Part shown: one piece after another, positions 33,614 through 42,841 of the stretch | Numbering within the stretch: position 1 is the stretch's first letter | How the letters are laid out: each line of letters starts with the position of its first letter | Assembly (NCBI GenBank): GCA_023421735.1 | Contig: JAEZSP010000052.1 | Span: 8,227-72,226 of the forward strand | DNA length: 64,000 bases | Source of the DNA: Bacillota bacterium | Lineage (GTDB): Bacteria > Bacillota_A > Clostridia > Christensenellales > Aristaeellaceae | Direction of reading: 5' to 3' | Notes under the pieces: generated by a model | What the model was told of the DNA's origin: nothing | The model's database searches: none | The model's input: only the letters and a program-made list of their open reading frames with translations | Position numbers and translations under genes: made by a program

Positions 33614-34600
33614 ATGCGGCGCATGGAGCGGTACCGGATGCTTGCGGAAGACGCGGGCGTTGTAACGTTCGATTACGACCCCGCGACGGACGTGCTGGAC
33701 TATTCCGTGCATATGCCGGATGGTGCTTGCATCGAGGGCAACGTATCTGATTATCTGGCTCGATTGGAGACCTGTACGCATATTGCCCCACAATCGCGGG
33801 AAACCTGCCGGGCGCATTTGTCGCGTGCATTGCGCGCGCCCACGCGCGGCTCGTTTGTGTATCGTGCGGATTTCTTCGGTGAAGGCTATCTTTGGTATCA
33901 CCTGCGTTATTTGAGCAAGGGTGATGCGGATGGTCGCGTGTATCGCGTGGTGGGGCGCGCGGATGAAGCGGAAGAAGAGATGGCCATACGCGCGGAGTTG
34001 GAACGAAGCGCGCGCATTGACGGCGTGACGGGGTTGTGTAACCGGCTGACGGTACAGCGCTGCATCGAAGCGGCGCTTGCGGAACCCCGGAAGGCGGGGT
34101 GCGATGCGCTGTTTATGATCGACATCGACGACTTCAAGCGCATCAACGACACGCGGGGGCATGTGCAGGGCGATGCCGCGCTTGCGAAAGTTGCGGATGC
34201 GATTCGCACGGTCTTTCGCGCGGAGGATGTCAAGGGGCGCTTTGGCGGAGACGAGTTCGTCGTATACGCGCGGGCGTTTCGTGATCCTGCGCTTCCGGGC
34301 ACTGTGGCGCGCAGGTTTGCGGAATATTTAGCCGCTGTGGACAGCGACATACGCTGTTCGATGGGGATCGCGCTTGTGTATGATCGGGCGCAGTTTGAGG
34401 ACGTGGTCGCGCGTGCGGACGGCGCCCTCTATTGCGCGAAGCGCGCGCACGGGATGATGCAGGCCGATCATTGTGTTTTCGGGAGCTTTGCGTATATCGG
34501 TGGGACGGATGATGAGGGGAATCGGCGAAATCTGTCGAATGACAGCGCGCAGGGATCGATAAAGGAAGAATGCAAGAACCGTTTGCGTGGAATGTCCTGA
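33614..34600 (+). CDS. PAS-GGDEF diguanylate cyclase (soluble)
   Basis: About 328 residues. Residues 5-120 look like a PAS domain (VVTFDYDPATDVLDYSV... YLWYHLRYL), joined by a short helix to GGDEF. Catalytic elements are intact: DIDDFKRINDTRGH and RFGGDEF. RAED lies exactly five residues before the loop, so the inhibitory I-site is present, unlike the two membrane cyclases upstream. The start is uncertain: ATG 33614 is chosen because the PAS begins there and a promoter lies just upstream; longer forms starting at 33296 or 33287 are possible. It makes c-di-GMP in response to an unknown signal. Confidence 0.8.
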   Translation: MRRMERYRMLAEDAGVVTFDYDPATDVLDYSVHMPDGACIEGNVSDYLARLETCTHIAPQSRETCRAHLSRALRAPTRGSFVYRADFFGEGYLWYHLRYLSKGDADGRVYRVVGRADEAEEEMAIRAELERSARIDGVTGLCNRLTVQRCIEAALAEPRKAGCDALFMIDIDDFKRINDTRGHVQGDAALAKVADAIRTVFRAEDVKGRFGGDEFVVYARAFRDPALPGTVARRFAEYLAAVDSDIRCSMGIALVYDRAQFEDVVARADGALYCAKRAHGMMQADHCVFGSFAYIGGTDDEGNRRNLSNDSAQGSIKEECKNRLRGMS

Positions 34601-34719
34601 AACCTCAACGCCATGTACCCAGATTGTGACCCAGATCTGCGCTGCGATGAGATTCGGCGACCCGCAGCAAAAACCAAAGGAGAAAGCAAAAAACCGCGAT
34701 GCGGCGAGGAGGAACCATC

Positions 34720-37605
34720 ATGCCCAAATCGGCACTGAAAGACTATCAGTCCATCCCCTTTTGGAGTTGGAACGACAAATTGGAACCCGAGGAACTCCGC
34801 AGACAGATTCGTGAGATGAAAAAGGCCGGGATCGGCGGTTTTTTCATGCATGCGCGCGGCGGCCTTTTGACCGACTACATGGGCGAAGATTGGATGAAGG
34901 CGGTCGAGGCGTGCATCGATGAAGCCAAAAAGCAGGACATGAACGCCTGGTGTTACGACGAAAACGGCTGGCCGAGCGGGTTTGCGGGCATGAAGCTGTT
35001 GGAGGACCCGGCGAATCTTGCACACTACATCACCCGCGAGGAGCGGGCATTTGATCCCGCCGCGCTCGCGTGCTATCGCGTGACAGGCGGGCAGATCGCG
35101 CGCGTGTACAAGGACGACGGGGAAACCTGCGTTTGCCTGTATGACAAGGTGAATGCGTCGGTCGTCGACATTCTCAACCCGGATGTGGTCAAAAAGTTCA
35201 TTGATGAGACGCACGAAAAGTATTATGAGCGGTTCGGAAAGGACTTTGGAAACGTGATGGCGGGGTTTTTCACGGACGAGCCGCAGTATTTCCGCTGGGA
35301 TACGGCGTATACGCCCATGATCCAGACGATCTATCGGGGCCGTTACGGCGATGATATACTCGACGAGTTGGGCGCGTTGTTTGTCGATTGCGCGCAGGCG
35401 CGTCGGCTCAGATTCCGCTATTGGCGGTTGATGAACGAGTTGTTCACCGAGAATTTTGCCGGGCAGATTTACAAGTGGTGCGACGCGCACGATTGCATGC
35501 TCACCGGGCACGCCATCGAGGAATCCAGCCTGTTTGGGCAGATGATCGCCTGCGCGGGGATCATGCCGTTTTATGAGTACGAGCATATTCCGGGGATCGA
35601 CTGGCTTGGACGGGAGATCAGCACGGAGGTTGCGCCCAGGCAGGTCTTTTCCGTTGCGCAGCAGCTTGGCAAAAAGCACGTCCTGACCGAGACGTTTGCG
35701 TGCGCGGGTTGGGATGTGACGCCAAAGGAACTGAAGCGCATCGCCGAATGGCAGTACGTCAACGGCGTGAATCTGATGTGCCAGCATCTCTATCCCTACT
35801 CCATCCGCGGACAGCGCAAGCGCGATTATCCCGCTTTTTATTCCGAGCACAATCCGTGGACGGTCGCGTTCAAGCACTTCAATGACTACTTTACGCGGTT
35901 GGGCGCCATGCTTGCCGAAAGCCGCGAGGAAGCGGAAGTCGCGGTCATTCATCCCGTCCATTCCGCGTACTTCCAGTACGACCGCCACGATGAGGCTTCC
36001 CTCGCCGCGCTCGAGAAAAAATGCGCGACGCTGGTGGAGCGGCTGGGTGCTGCGAACATCGGTCACCACTATGTGGATGAGCTCCTGCTGGAGAAGTACG
36101 GCGCGGTGGAGGAAGACAGGCTTGTGATGGGCGACTGCTCCTACAAGTATGTCGTGATTCCCGACATGGAGGGTCTCGACGGTTCGACGGTCGAGCTGTT
36201 GGATGAATTTTTGCTCAACGGGGGCAGGATGTGGCTCCAGGGTGCGTGCCCGCGCTTTGTGGATGGCGAGGAGGTCGCGCTCGGCTATGTCTCGAACGTG
36301 AAATTCGACGACATGAAAAACCCCAGCTATCAGGTCAGTAATTCCGGAACGGATGTGCGCTCCACGTTGCGGCATGCGGAGGACGGCGATTTCCTGTACG
36401 CCGTCAACCTCTCAAAGACGGTGGAATACGACATCGAATACCGCATGCGCGCGGCGGGGCTTTCGAAGCTGAATCTCGAAACCGGAGCGCGCGAGAAGGT
36501 CTATTACAAAAAGGACGGCGCATATGTCATGGTTGCGCTGAAATTTGCGCCCGGGGAGTCGGTTGTACTGATGCTGGACGGCGCGGCGAGCGCGGATGCG
36601 CCCGCAAAACCGAAGAAGCTCAAGGCGCTTCCCATCGCGCTGGAGATTGCAAAGGCGGACGACAACAGCCTGACGCTTGACCGCGCGCGGCTATCCTATG
36701 ATGGGAAGGAATACACGCAGCCGCTGCCCATCATGGCGATTTCCGATCGGCTATTGCGCGAGCGGACGAACCGTACGGTCTACCTCAAGTACGTTTTTTC
36801 GATATCGGAGTTGCCGGCGAGCCTGTGCATTGAGGCGGAAAAGATGGCTGCGAGGGCCGTGACGCTCAACGGCGCGCCGCTGACGATGGATGGCGCGGGC
36901 GAGATCGACCGTTCGAACGTCGTGGCGGATATGCGCGGCATGGCCCAAATCGGCGAAAATGAGCTGGTGTTCGAGATCGAATACGCCCAGTCGGAGCATG
37001 TGTACCGCGTGTTTAACGGCGTGTATTACGATCGCGACGGCGGTACGGAGAGCCTGATCAACTGCCTGAGCTATGAAACGGACGTCGAGGCCGTGTATCT
37101 GCGCGGCGATTTCGGCGTGACGGCGCAGCTCGAAAAGGGCGAGAAGAACACCCGCATTTCGCAGGACGGTGCGTTCTCGATCGTGAAATCGGAGAAGAAC
37201 GTGCGTGCGGACATGCTGCTTGAGAGCGGGTATCCCTTCTTCTCCGGCGCGATGACGCTGCGCGCGCAGATTGAGGCGACGGGCGAGGAGACGAAGCTCC
37301 GGCTGACCGGGCGCTACGCGGTCGCGAAGGTGAAGATCGGCGACAGGGAGACGACCGTGATGTTCTCCGATACCGCCGACGTGACCGGCATGCTGAAACC
37401 CGGCGCGAACGAGGTTGAGATTACCATCATCTGCGCGCGCCGCAATACGCTTGGGCCATTCCACTTCGCACGTGATCCTGAGCCCTTCGGCGTCTCGCCC
37501 GACACGTTCTCCCTCTACGGGACATGGAAGGACGGAAAGTCGGATTTCTATGCGGATCGGTACGCGTTCGCGTTCTTCGGCCTGACGGGGATTGCGATCG
37601 GATAA
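34720..37605 (+). CDS. GH106-like glycoside hydrolase (putative alpha-L-rhamnosidase)
   Basis: 961 residues. The N-terminal part reads IPFWSWNDKLEPEELRRQI, GIGGFFMHARGG and CYDENGWPSG, the barrel pattern of the PF17132 (GH106-like) glycosidases. The middle holds a Rossmann-like segment (VVIPDMEGLDGSTVELLDEF), and the end is beta-rich (carbohydrate-binding type). GH106 enzymes release L-rhamnose; many distant members are untested, so the sugar is unsure. No signal peptide, so it acts on imported oligosaccharides. GAGGAGG lies 8 bases before ATG 34720. It is convergent with the minus-strand radical-enzyme cluster, which may use the released sugar. Confidence 0.82.
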   Translation: MPKSALKDYQSIPFWSWNDKLEPEELRRQIREMKKAGIGGFFMHARGGLLTDYMGEDWMKAVEACIDEAKKQDMNAWCYDENGWPSGFAGMKLLEDPANLAHYITREERAFDPAALACYRVTGGQIARVYKDDGETCVCLYDKVNASVVDILNPDVVKKFIDETHEKYYERFGKDFGNVMAGFFTDEPQYFRWDTAYTPMIQTIYRGRYGDDILDELGALFVDCAQARRLRFRYWRLMNELFTENFAGQIYKWCDAHDCMLTGHAIEESSLFGQMIACAGIMPFYEYEHIPGIDWLGREISTEVAPRQVFSVAQQLGKKHVLTETFACAGWDVTPKELKRIAEWQYVNGVNLMCQHLYPYSIRGQRKRDYPAFYSEHNPWTVAFKHFNDYFTRLGAMLAESREEAEVAVIHPVHSAYFQYDRHDEASLAALEKKCATLVERLGAANIGHHYVDELLLEKYGAVEEDRLVMGDCSYKYVVIPDMEGLDGSTVELLDEFLLNGGRMWLQGACPRFVDGEEVALGYVSNVKFDDMKNPSYQVSNSGTDVRSTLRHAEDGDFLYAVNLSKTVEYDIEYRMRAAGLSKLNLETGAREKVYYKKDGAYVMVALKFAPGESVVLMLDGAASADAPAKPKKLKALPIALEIAKADDNSLTLDRARLSYDGKEYTQPLPIMAISDRLLRERTNRTVYLKYVFSISELPASLCIEAEKMAARAVTLNGAPLTMDGAGEIDRSNVVADMRGMAQIGENELVFEIEYAQSEHVYRVFNGVYYDRDGGTESLINCLSYETDVEAVYLRGDFGVTAQLEKGEKNTRISQDGAFSIVKSEKNVRADMLLESGYPFFSGAMTLRAQIEATGEETKLRLTGRYAVAKVKIGDRETTVMFSDTADVTGMLKPGANEVEITIICARRNTLGPFHFARDPEPFGVSPDTFSLYGTWKDGKSDFYADRYAFAFFGLTGIAIG

Positions 37606-37614
37606 GTGCAAACC

Positions 37615-37646
37615 AAAAGAGCGGCGTGTGTGCCGCTCTTTTTTTT
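37615..37646. terminator. bidirectional terminator between GH106-like and MBL genes
   Basis: AGAGCGGC (37618-37625) pairs with GCCGCTCT (37632-37639) around a 6-base loop, with eight Ts on the plus side and AAAA on the left, so it serves both convergent genes. Confidence 0.9.
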
Positions 37647-37651
37647 ATGTG

Positions 37652-38359
37652 CTAAGAGTCCTTTTCCTGATAAAGGAATTTCGCCGTTCCCGCGTCGTAG
37701 ACCTTTGCCTGAATCTGCGGCCTGGGCGAATCCGTGCCGACGACTTCCCCGCGCAGCACCTTTTCGGCGCCATCGACAAAGCCCCGCATGTCGCACGTGA
37801 AGGGGATGTCGCCGTGCGAGGGGTAAACGGTATGGAACCTGGCTTTCATTGCATTGAGTTTGATCATGCTCGTGCGGTAGGCGGGCAGATTGCGGCCCTG
37901 ACCGAACATGAAGATCGCGCCCGACTGAACGCTATCTCCGCCGATGAGCACGCCGTTTTCGTCGTCCAGAAGGGCGATGCTGCCGGGCGTATGACCGGGG
38001 ATCAGGATGACCGCGAAGCTGCGCCCGCCCACGTCGATCCGATCACCTTCCCACAGCGGCTCGACCGGCGCGTCGTAGCCGATGGCCTGATGATAGCGGT
38101 CGAATTCTGACGGATGCAGATACGCCTTTTCAAACAAACGGTTACAGCCGATGTGGTCCCGGTCGGCGTGCGTATTGACGAGCATCACGGGGAGGGCCGT
38201 GAGTTGATCCACGACTTCCTTCAGATTGCCCGTGCCAAAACCGCTGTCGATCAGGAGTGCCTTTTCGCTGCCGACGACCAGAAAGGAGCGCACGCCGCCC
38301 TCTTCGATGCGCCAGCAGGTTTCGTCCAGTTTGATTGCCTCATAGGGTGAATTTGCCAT
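37652..38359 (-). CDS. MBL-fold metallo-hydrolase
   Basis: 235 residues. The zinc motif reads NTHADRDHIG: the usual HxHxDH has Asp in place of the second His, a variant seen in some families of this fold. Further ligands are in LIPGHTPGS and GGDS, with the last His in YPSHGD. It probably hydrolyses a small ester, thioester or lactone. It lies 30 bases downstream of the glycyl radical enzyme on the same strand with its own AAGGAGG site, so it is likely part of the same operon. Confidence 0.88.
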   Translation of the reverse strand: MANSPYEAIKLDETCWRIEEGGVRSFLVVGSEKALLIDSGFGTGNLKEVVDQLTALPVMLVNTHADRDHIGCNRLFEKAYLHPSEFDRYHQAIGYDAPVEPLWEGDRIDVGGRSFAVILIPGHTPGSIALLDDENGVLIGGDSVQSGAIFMFGQGRNLPAYRTSMIKLNAMKARFHTVYPSHGDIPFTCDMRGFVDGAEKVLRGEVVGTDSPRPQIQAKVYDAGTAKFLYQEKDS

Positions 38360-38389
38360 GGTGAAATCCTCCTTTTTGGGTCGGTTGGG

Positions 38390-40573
38390 TCAGCCCGCGC
38401 GCAGGATGCGGTCGACGACGAGCTTGCGGAATGCCGGCGTGAGCAGGCAGAAATAGGCGGTGAAGCCCGTGACGCGCACGACGAGGTCGGGGAAGGCGTC
38501 TGGATTCTCGTTTGCCGCGAGAATCTGATCGGCGTCGATGATATTGATATTGAGAAGCGTTGCGCCGAGCTCGAAGATCGTCATGATATAGTCGCAGACT
38601 TTATCGACGGCGTCCTCGCCGTTTGCCATGCCGGGATCGAGTTCCAACTGAACCGGTGCGGTATTGCCGCAGGCGGGCTGAATTGCGCAGATGGCATTGC
38701 TCATGGCGGTCAGCGCGCCGTCCTTGCGGAATCCGGGATGCGGGTTCGCGCCGTGGTTGATGGGCTCGAAATCCCGGCGCCCGTTCGGCGTGGCCTTGAC
38801 AATTTTCCCCAATGCGATGGTGTTCGACCAGGAAAACCAGCCCGGGATGAACTTGACCGGTGGGCGCAGGCCGTCCATGTCGTTCACGTCCTGCGTGAAA
38901 CTTTCGGAAATCAGGACGCCCCATCGATCCCCGTTTCCGCCCGCGCCATACCGCTCGCTGGCGGAGAGCATGCTGCGGATGTATTCGCCCTCCTGTCCGG
39001 CGAAGTTGGTTTGAAGCGCCGCATACATCTTGTCGAAACTGAAACGGCCTTCGCGTTCGATGCGCTGTTCAAGCGCGGCGAAGGAGTCGGCCACGGAGGC
39101 GATGCCCGTGCCGTCGATGCACATGTTGTAATAGGCCGCACCGCCGCCGGACATATCGAGGCCCTTTTCGATCGGGCCGTGGGAAATGAGATTCAGCATG
39201 AGCTCCGGCTCATTGTCCACCTGATGATCCAGATGGAACAGGATGCCGTCCGCCGTCGCGCGCACCGCGCGCTTTTGGTGCTTGCAGTACAGGTCGAACA
39301 ATCGCTTTGTGCTCTTTTCGCCACCTTCTGCCATCATTTCATCGAGGGCGACGGTGAACACCTTGAGGTTATTAACCTTGACGCAGTCATTGAGCGTGTA
39401 TTCCAAACCGGGAAGGCTCATCCAATGGCAGCCGACGGCCACGCGCCGGCGCGCAAGCTCCACGGGGTAGCCCTTGTTCATGAACCCGGTGGAGAGCGAG
39501 GTGTCTCCCGAGAAGCGGGGCCAGCCGTTTTTGTTCTTGAAAAGATACCCCACGGCGGTTTTCAGGAAATCGCGGCTCATGTTTTCATGGACGCGAATGG
39601 TGATGTTGCAGGTTGAATCCAGCCAATCCGCCGCCTCGAGACACAGATACGAAAAATACGTGGTCTGGTCGGTACCGTCCGGGCGGAGCCCGCCCAGCTG
39701 ATAATAATGCGGATCGTTGAGCAGGAGGCACGCGATCAAGTATTTCGCCTCGTCCGCTGTGATGGCGTCGTTTGCCAGATCCGCCTCATAATACGGGCGT
39801 AGAATTTCATCGAGCTGGCAACCCGCACCATCCCGGTTATAGGCGCGGGAGGCCATGTTAAACCAGCAGATCCACTGGCAGGCTTCGCGCAGCGTGCGGG
39901 GTGCGCCTTCGATCAGATGCCGATTGACGGCGCGCATTTGGATGAGGTTTTCGCGCAGGGCGGAGTTCGGCTCGTTGGGGATGGCAAGCGTGAGTGCGTC
40001 GCAGGTCCGGCTGATCCAAATTTGGATGCCCTCGACGGTGCGCGTCTCGGCATCATAGAAATCCGCGTGTCCGGGATTGACGGCGCGATACTGTGCCAGC
40101 TTTTCCTTGAGGCCGCCCCAGCCGAGCCGCAGCCCGATTTCGTAATCGCCGCCGAAGTGCGCATCCGCACCGATACCGGGAACGATGCCGTACAGTGCCT
40201 GCAACGGCTTCAGGTGGTCATAGGAAAAATCGGGGCAAAAGCCCGGGACGGGTTTCATCCAGATCATCGTGTTCATCCAGCGGTTAGGAAACGCATCGCA
40301 CGGGTCGATGCAGATGGGGTGCTCCGCCATGAGCTTGTAGAAGTTCTTGCTCCAGCCGTCATAGCCGTAGAAGGAGCCGTTTTCGTGGTTGCTGTAAGGC
40401 GTGAAGGTGAAGTCGTCCGGTGCCTTCACGGTGCCGTAATCGTCGCTGTCTGCGAACTGGCGCAGGTCTTTTTTATCCTGCGTGTCCTCGATCTTGCGAA
40501 TACGCAGGATCGCGAGCCTGTCGCGATACCCGACCTGCGCGTCTGCCGGAATGGTGGCGAGCCTGTTGCGCAT
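38390..40573 (-). CDS. uncharacterised glycyl radical enzyme (pyruvate formate-lyase family)
   Basis: 727 residues, slightly shorter than typical members (750-850). The C-terminal glycyl radical site is VRVTGFTAYF (RVxGF, about 30 residues before the end), preceded by LLNINIIDADQ. The active-site cysteine loop reads VAVGCHWMSLPG (near residue 385). In diol dehydratase-type members this loop is GC-V/I-E, and in PFL it is CCVSP; here Trp sits where the catalytic Glu would be. The enzyme is therefore neither a standard dehydratase nor PFL. The adjacent activase (40586-41494) supports a working radical enzyme. Substrate unknown, presumably derived from a sugar or sugar acid. AGGAGG precedes the ATG. 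Confidence 0.88.
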   Translation of the reverse strand: MRNRLATIPADAQVGYRDRLAILRIRKIEDTQDKKDLRQFADSDDYGTVKAPDDFTFTPYSNHENGSFYGYDGWSKNFYKLMAEHPICIDPCDAFPNRWMNTMIWMKPVPGFCPDFSYDHLKPLQALYGIVPGIGADAHFGGDYEIGLRLGWGGLKEKLAQYRAVNPGHADFYDAETRTVEGIQIWISRTCDALTLAIPNEPNSALRENLIQMRAVNRHLIEGAPRTLREACQWICWFNMASRAYNRDGAGCQLDEILRPYYEADLANDAITADEAKYLIACLLLNDPHYYQLGGLRPDGTDQTTYFSYLCLEAADWLDSTCNITIRVHENMSRDFLKTAVGYLFKNKNGWPRFSGDTSLSTGFMNKGYPVELARRRVAVGCHWMSLPGLEYTLNDCVKVNNLKVFTVALDEMMAEGGEKSTKRLFDLYCKHQKRAVRATADGILFHLDHQVDNEPELMLNLISHGPIEKGLDMSGGGAAYYNMCIDGTGIASVADSFAALEQRIEREGRFSFDKMYAALQTNFAGQEGEYIRSMLSASERYGAGGNGDRWGVLISESFTQDVNDMDGLRPPVKFIPGWFSWSNTIALGKIVKATPNGRRDFEPINHGANPHPGFRKDGALTAMSNAICAIQPACGNTAPVQLELDPGMANGEDAVDKVCDYIMTIFELGATLLNINIIDADQILAANENPDAFPDLVVRVTGFTAYFCLLTPAFRKLVVDRILRAG

Positions 40574-40585
40574 GAGATTCTCCTC

Positions 40586-41494
40586 CTATCCGATTCTGAC
40601 TTCGACGCCCTTTGCCTCGGCGGCGCGTCGCAGCGCGTCCATCGCCTCTGGGGAGAGCGGTTGTGCGTCCTGGAAGGCATAGGGCCGATCGAGCGCCCGG
40701 TACTTACTCGCGCCAAGCGGGTTGTAATTGAGAAGCTCGTAATACCGCAGATTGCGGATGCCGCTGAGCTTTTCCGCGATCGATTCGATATTTTGGATGG
40801 AGTCGGTCGCCCCGGGGATGACGGGGGTGCGCCCGATGAGCGGGACGTTTGTCTGCGCGAGTCGGTCGATGTTTTCGAGAATCAGGCGATTGGACGTCCC
40901 CGTCCAGCGGATGTGCGCCGCTTCATCCATGATCTTGAGATCAAACATCAGAAGGTCGATGAGGGGGAGCGCCTGTTCAATCAGCGCCCACGGGACATTG
41001 AGGCACGTTTCCACGCCCGAGGAGATGCCCGCTTCCCGCGCCTGCTGCAAAAGCGACATGAGGGCATCCGGCTGCAAGAACGCCTCGCCGCCCGAGAGGG
41101 TGACGCCGCCGGGTGCGCGCCCGTTTTTTGCGGATTGATCGTAATATGGTTTGTCTTTGCGGACTTCCTCGATGATTTTTGACGCGGAGACATCCTTTCC
41201 CGCCCATTCGAGCGCACCGGAAAAGCAGACGTCCGCGCACGCGCCGCAGCCCACGCAAACCGCGCGATCGAAGCGCAACTGCCCGTCCGCCATGCGGCGC
41301 GCGCCGGTCGGACAGGCGGTGATGCAATAACCGCAGCCCATGCATTTTTCCATGTACGTCAAAAGCACCGGCTGAGCCGCGATGGCCTCGGGGTTATGAC
41401 ACCATGCGCATGCCATGTTGCATCCTTTGAAGAAGACGGTCGTGCGGATGCCATCACCGTCGTTCAGAGAAAATCGCTGAATATCCGTGATCAT
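40586..41494 (-). CDS. glycyl radical enzyme activating enzyme (radical SAM)
   Basis: 302 residues. The radical SAM cluster motif is FKGCNMACAWCHNPE (Cx3Cx2C, about residue 25). Two ferredoxin-like inserts follow, CMGCGYCITACPTG and CVGCGACADVCFSG, giving two extra 4Fe-4S clusters as in activases of dehydratase-type enzymes. TLSGGEAFLQ is the GGE motif. It abstracts hydrogen from the C-terminal Gly of the enzyme encoded 12 bases downstream. The start at 41494 follows AGGTGG; upstream in-frame codons have no domain. Confidence 0.92.
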   Translation of the reverse strand: MITDIQRFSLNDGDGIRTTVFFKGCNMACAWCHNPEAIAAQPVLLTYMEKCMGCGYCITACPTGARRMADGQLRFDRAVCVGCGACADVCFSGALEWAGKDVSASKIIEEVRKDKPYYDQSAKNGRAPGGVTLSGGEAFLQPDALMSLLQQAREAGISSGVETCLNVPWALIEQALPLIDLLMFDLKIMDEAAHIRWTGTSNRLILENIDRLAQTNVPLIGRTPVIPGATDSIQNIESIAEKLSGIRNLRYYELLNYNPLGASKYRALDRPYAFQDAQPLSPEAMDALRRAAEAKGVEVRIG

Positions 41495-41593
41495 ATCGTC
41501 CACCTGCCAAATGTAAGAATGTTCGCTGTGGTGCGGTTGCCCTTTGCGGTTGATTATACACGCGTGAACCGCGCAATGCCAGCCCCAAAACGC

Positions 41594-41620
41594 GAAAAAG
41601 CCCAATCATCGGGCTTTTTC
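41594..41620. terminator. bidirectional terminator after the enolase-superfamily gene
   Basis: GAAAAAGCCC (41594-41603) pairs with GGGCTTTTTC (41611-41620), 7-base loop. It separates the SDR/dehydratase pair from the radical-enzyme operon on the minus strand. Confidence 0.85.
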
Positions 41621-41629
41621 GGGAACCGG

Positions 41630-42841
41630 TTATGCCTTGACGGAGGTGCCGTCCGGGAGACGCGAGAGGAGCCACGCGGGTTGCGATGCGTCGCAGGGAT
41701 ATTTCGCAGCGGCCTTTTCGTTGACCTCCATGCCCCAGCCGGGCTTGTCGTTTGCCCAGGCAAACCCATCCTTGATGGAGGCGCAGCCCTCGAAGACTTC
41801 CTGCACATGCGGGTCGGTCTCCATGCCGCACCATTCCTGGATGCCGAAATTCGGCGTGGAAAGATCCAGATGGACATTTGCCATGTGACCGATGGGGGAC
41901 ACATCGCCCGGGCCGTGCCAGGCCGTGCGGATGCCGAACAGGTCGCACTGCGCCGCCAGTTTGCGCGCGGGGGTGACGCCGCCGATCTGGGAAATGTGGC
42001 AGCGGATATAGTCGATCAGGCGATTTTGCAGGAGCGGAATCCACTCCATGGGATTATTGAACAGTTCGCCCATGGCGAGCGGTACGGCAGCGGCGGCACG
42101 GAGCTTTTCAAACCAATGTCCCTGTTCCGGCGGCAGCGCGTCCTCCAGAAAAAACAGGCGGTATGGTTCGAGGGATTTGGCAAGGCGGATGGCGTCCACG
42201 GGCGTCAGGCGCTCGTGTACATCGTGCAGAAGCTCCACCTCCTCGCCGAATTTCGCGCGCACATGCTCGAAGATGCGGGGCACGCCGCGCATATAGCTGA
42301 GCGCGTCAAAATAGGTGCCGGGGCGCGCGGGTTCGGGCGTCCTCAGATAGCGCGTTTTGCCGCCATAGCCGCCGAACTGGCAGCGGATGTACTGGTACCC
42401 TTCTTCCAGGAAGGAGGCGATTTTTTCATCGAGCGCGCCAAAATCCGTGCCGTCCGTATGGCGGTAAACGGGTACCGCATCGCGGCACTTGCCGCCCCAC
42501 AGCTGGTAGACGGGCAATCCCGCCACCTTGCCGACGATGTCCCACAACGCCATATCACAGCCGGAGATGGCGTTATTGAGCACGGGGCCGTTGCGCCAGT
42601 AGCTGCTGTTCATCATGACCTGCCAGGCATCTTCGACCATGAGGGGATCGCGTCCCCGAAGGAGTTGATCCATGTATTCCGCGATGGCGGTGACGACCGC
42701 CTTATGGCGCTGGGTAAAGGTTGCGCAGCCCCAGCCATACAGGCCCGGCTGGCTGGTGTCGATGCGCACCACGATCAGGTTGCAGCCGCGTTGGGGTGCT
42801 GTCTCGATGGCGCGAACGCCGGTGATCCGGATGTCACTCAT
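41630..42841 (-). CDS. enolase-superfamily dehydratase, mannonate dehydratase/RspA-like
   Basis: 403 residues with the N-terminal capping domain and C-terminal barrel of the mandelate racemase group. Metal ligands are visible in LLHDVHERLTP (Asp), FFLEDALPPEQ (Glu) and MGELFNNP (Glu), and WHGPGDVSPIGHMA matches the ManD/RspA subgroup. Members dehydrate D-mannonate, D-gluconate or related sugar acids; several have weak activity, so the substrate is unsure. It overlaps the SDR by 8 bases and has GAAGGAG before its ATG. With the SDR it would oxidise and then dehydrate a sugar. Confidence 0.88.
   Translation of the reverse strand: MSDIRITGVRAIETAPQRGCNLIVVRIDTSQPGLYGWGCATFTQRHKAVVTAIAEYMDQLLRGRDPLMVEDAWQVMMNSSYWRNGPVLNNAISGCDMALWDIVGKVAGLPVYQLWGGKCRDAVPVYRHTDGTDFGALDEKIASFLEEGYQYIRCQFGGYGGKTRYLRTPEPARPGTYFDALSYMRGVPRIFEHVRAKFGEEVELLHDVHERLTPVDAIRLAKSLEPYRLFFLEDALPPEQGHWFEKLRAAAAVPLAMGELFNNPMEWIPLLQNRLIDYIRCHISQIGGVTPARKLAAQCDLFGIRTAWHGPGDVSPIGHMANVHLDLSTPNFGIQEWCGMETDPHVQEVFEGCASIKDGFAWANDKPGWGMEVNEKAAAKYPCDASQPAWLLSRLPDGTSVKA

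Noticed and set aside
34468..36375. 635-codon minus-strand frame
   Set aside because: Antisense to the GH106-like gene and the end of the PAS-GGDEF gene; no motif.
39917..41182. 421-codon plus-strand frame
   Set aside because: Antisense to the glycyl radical enzyme and its activase, both strongly supported.
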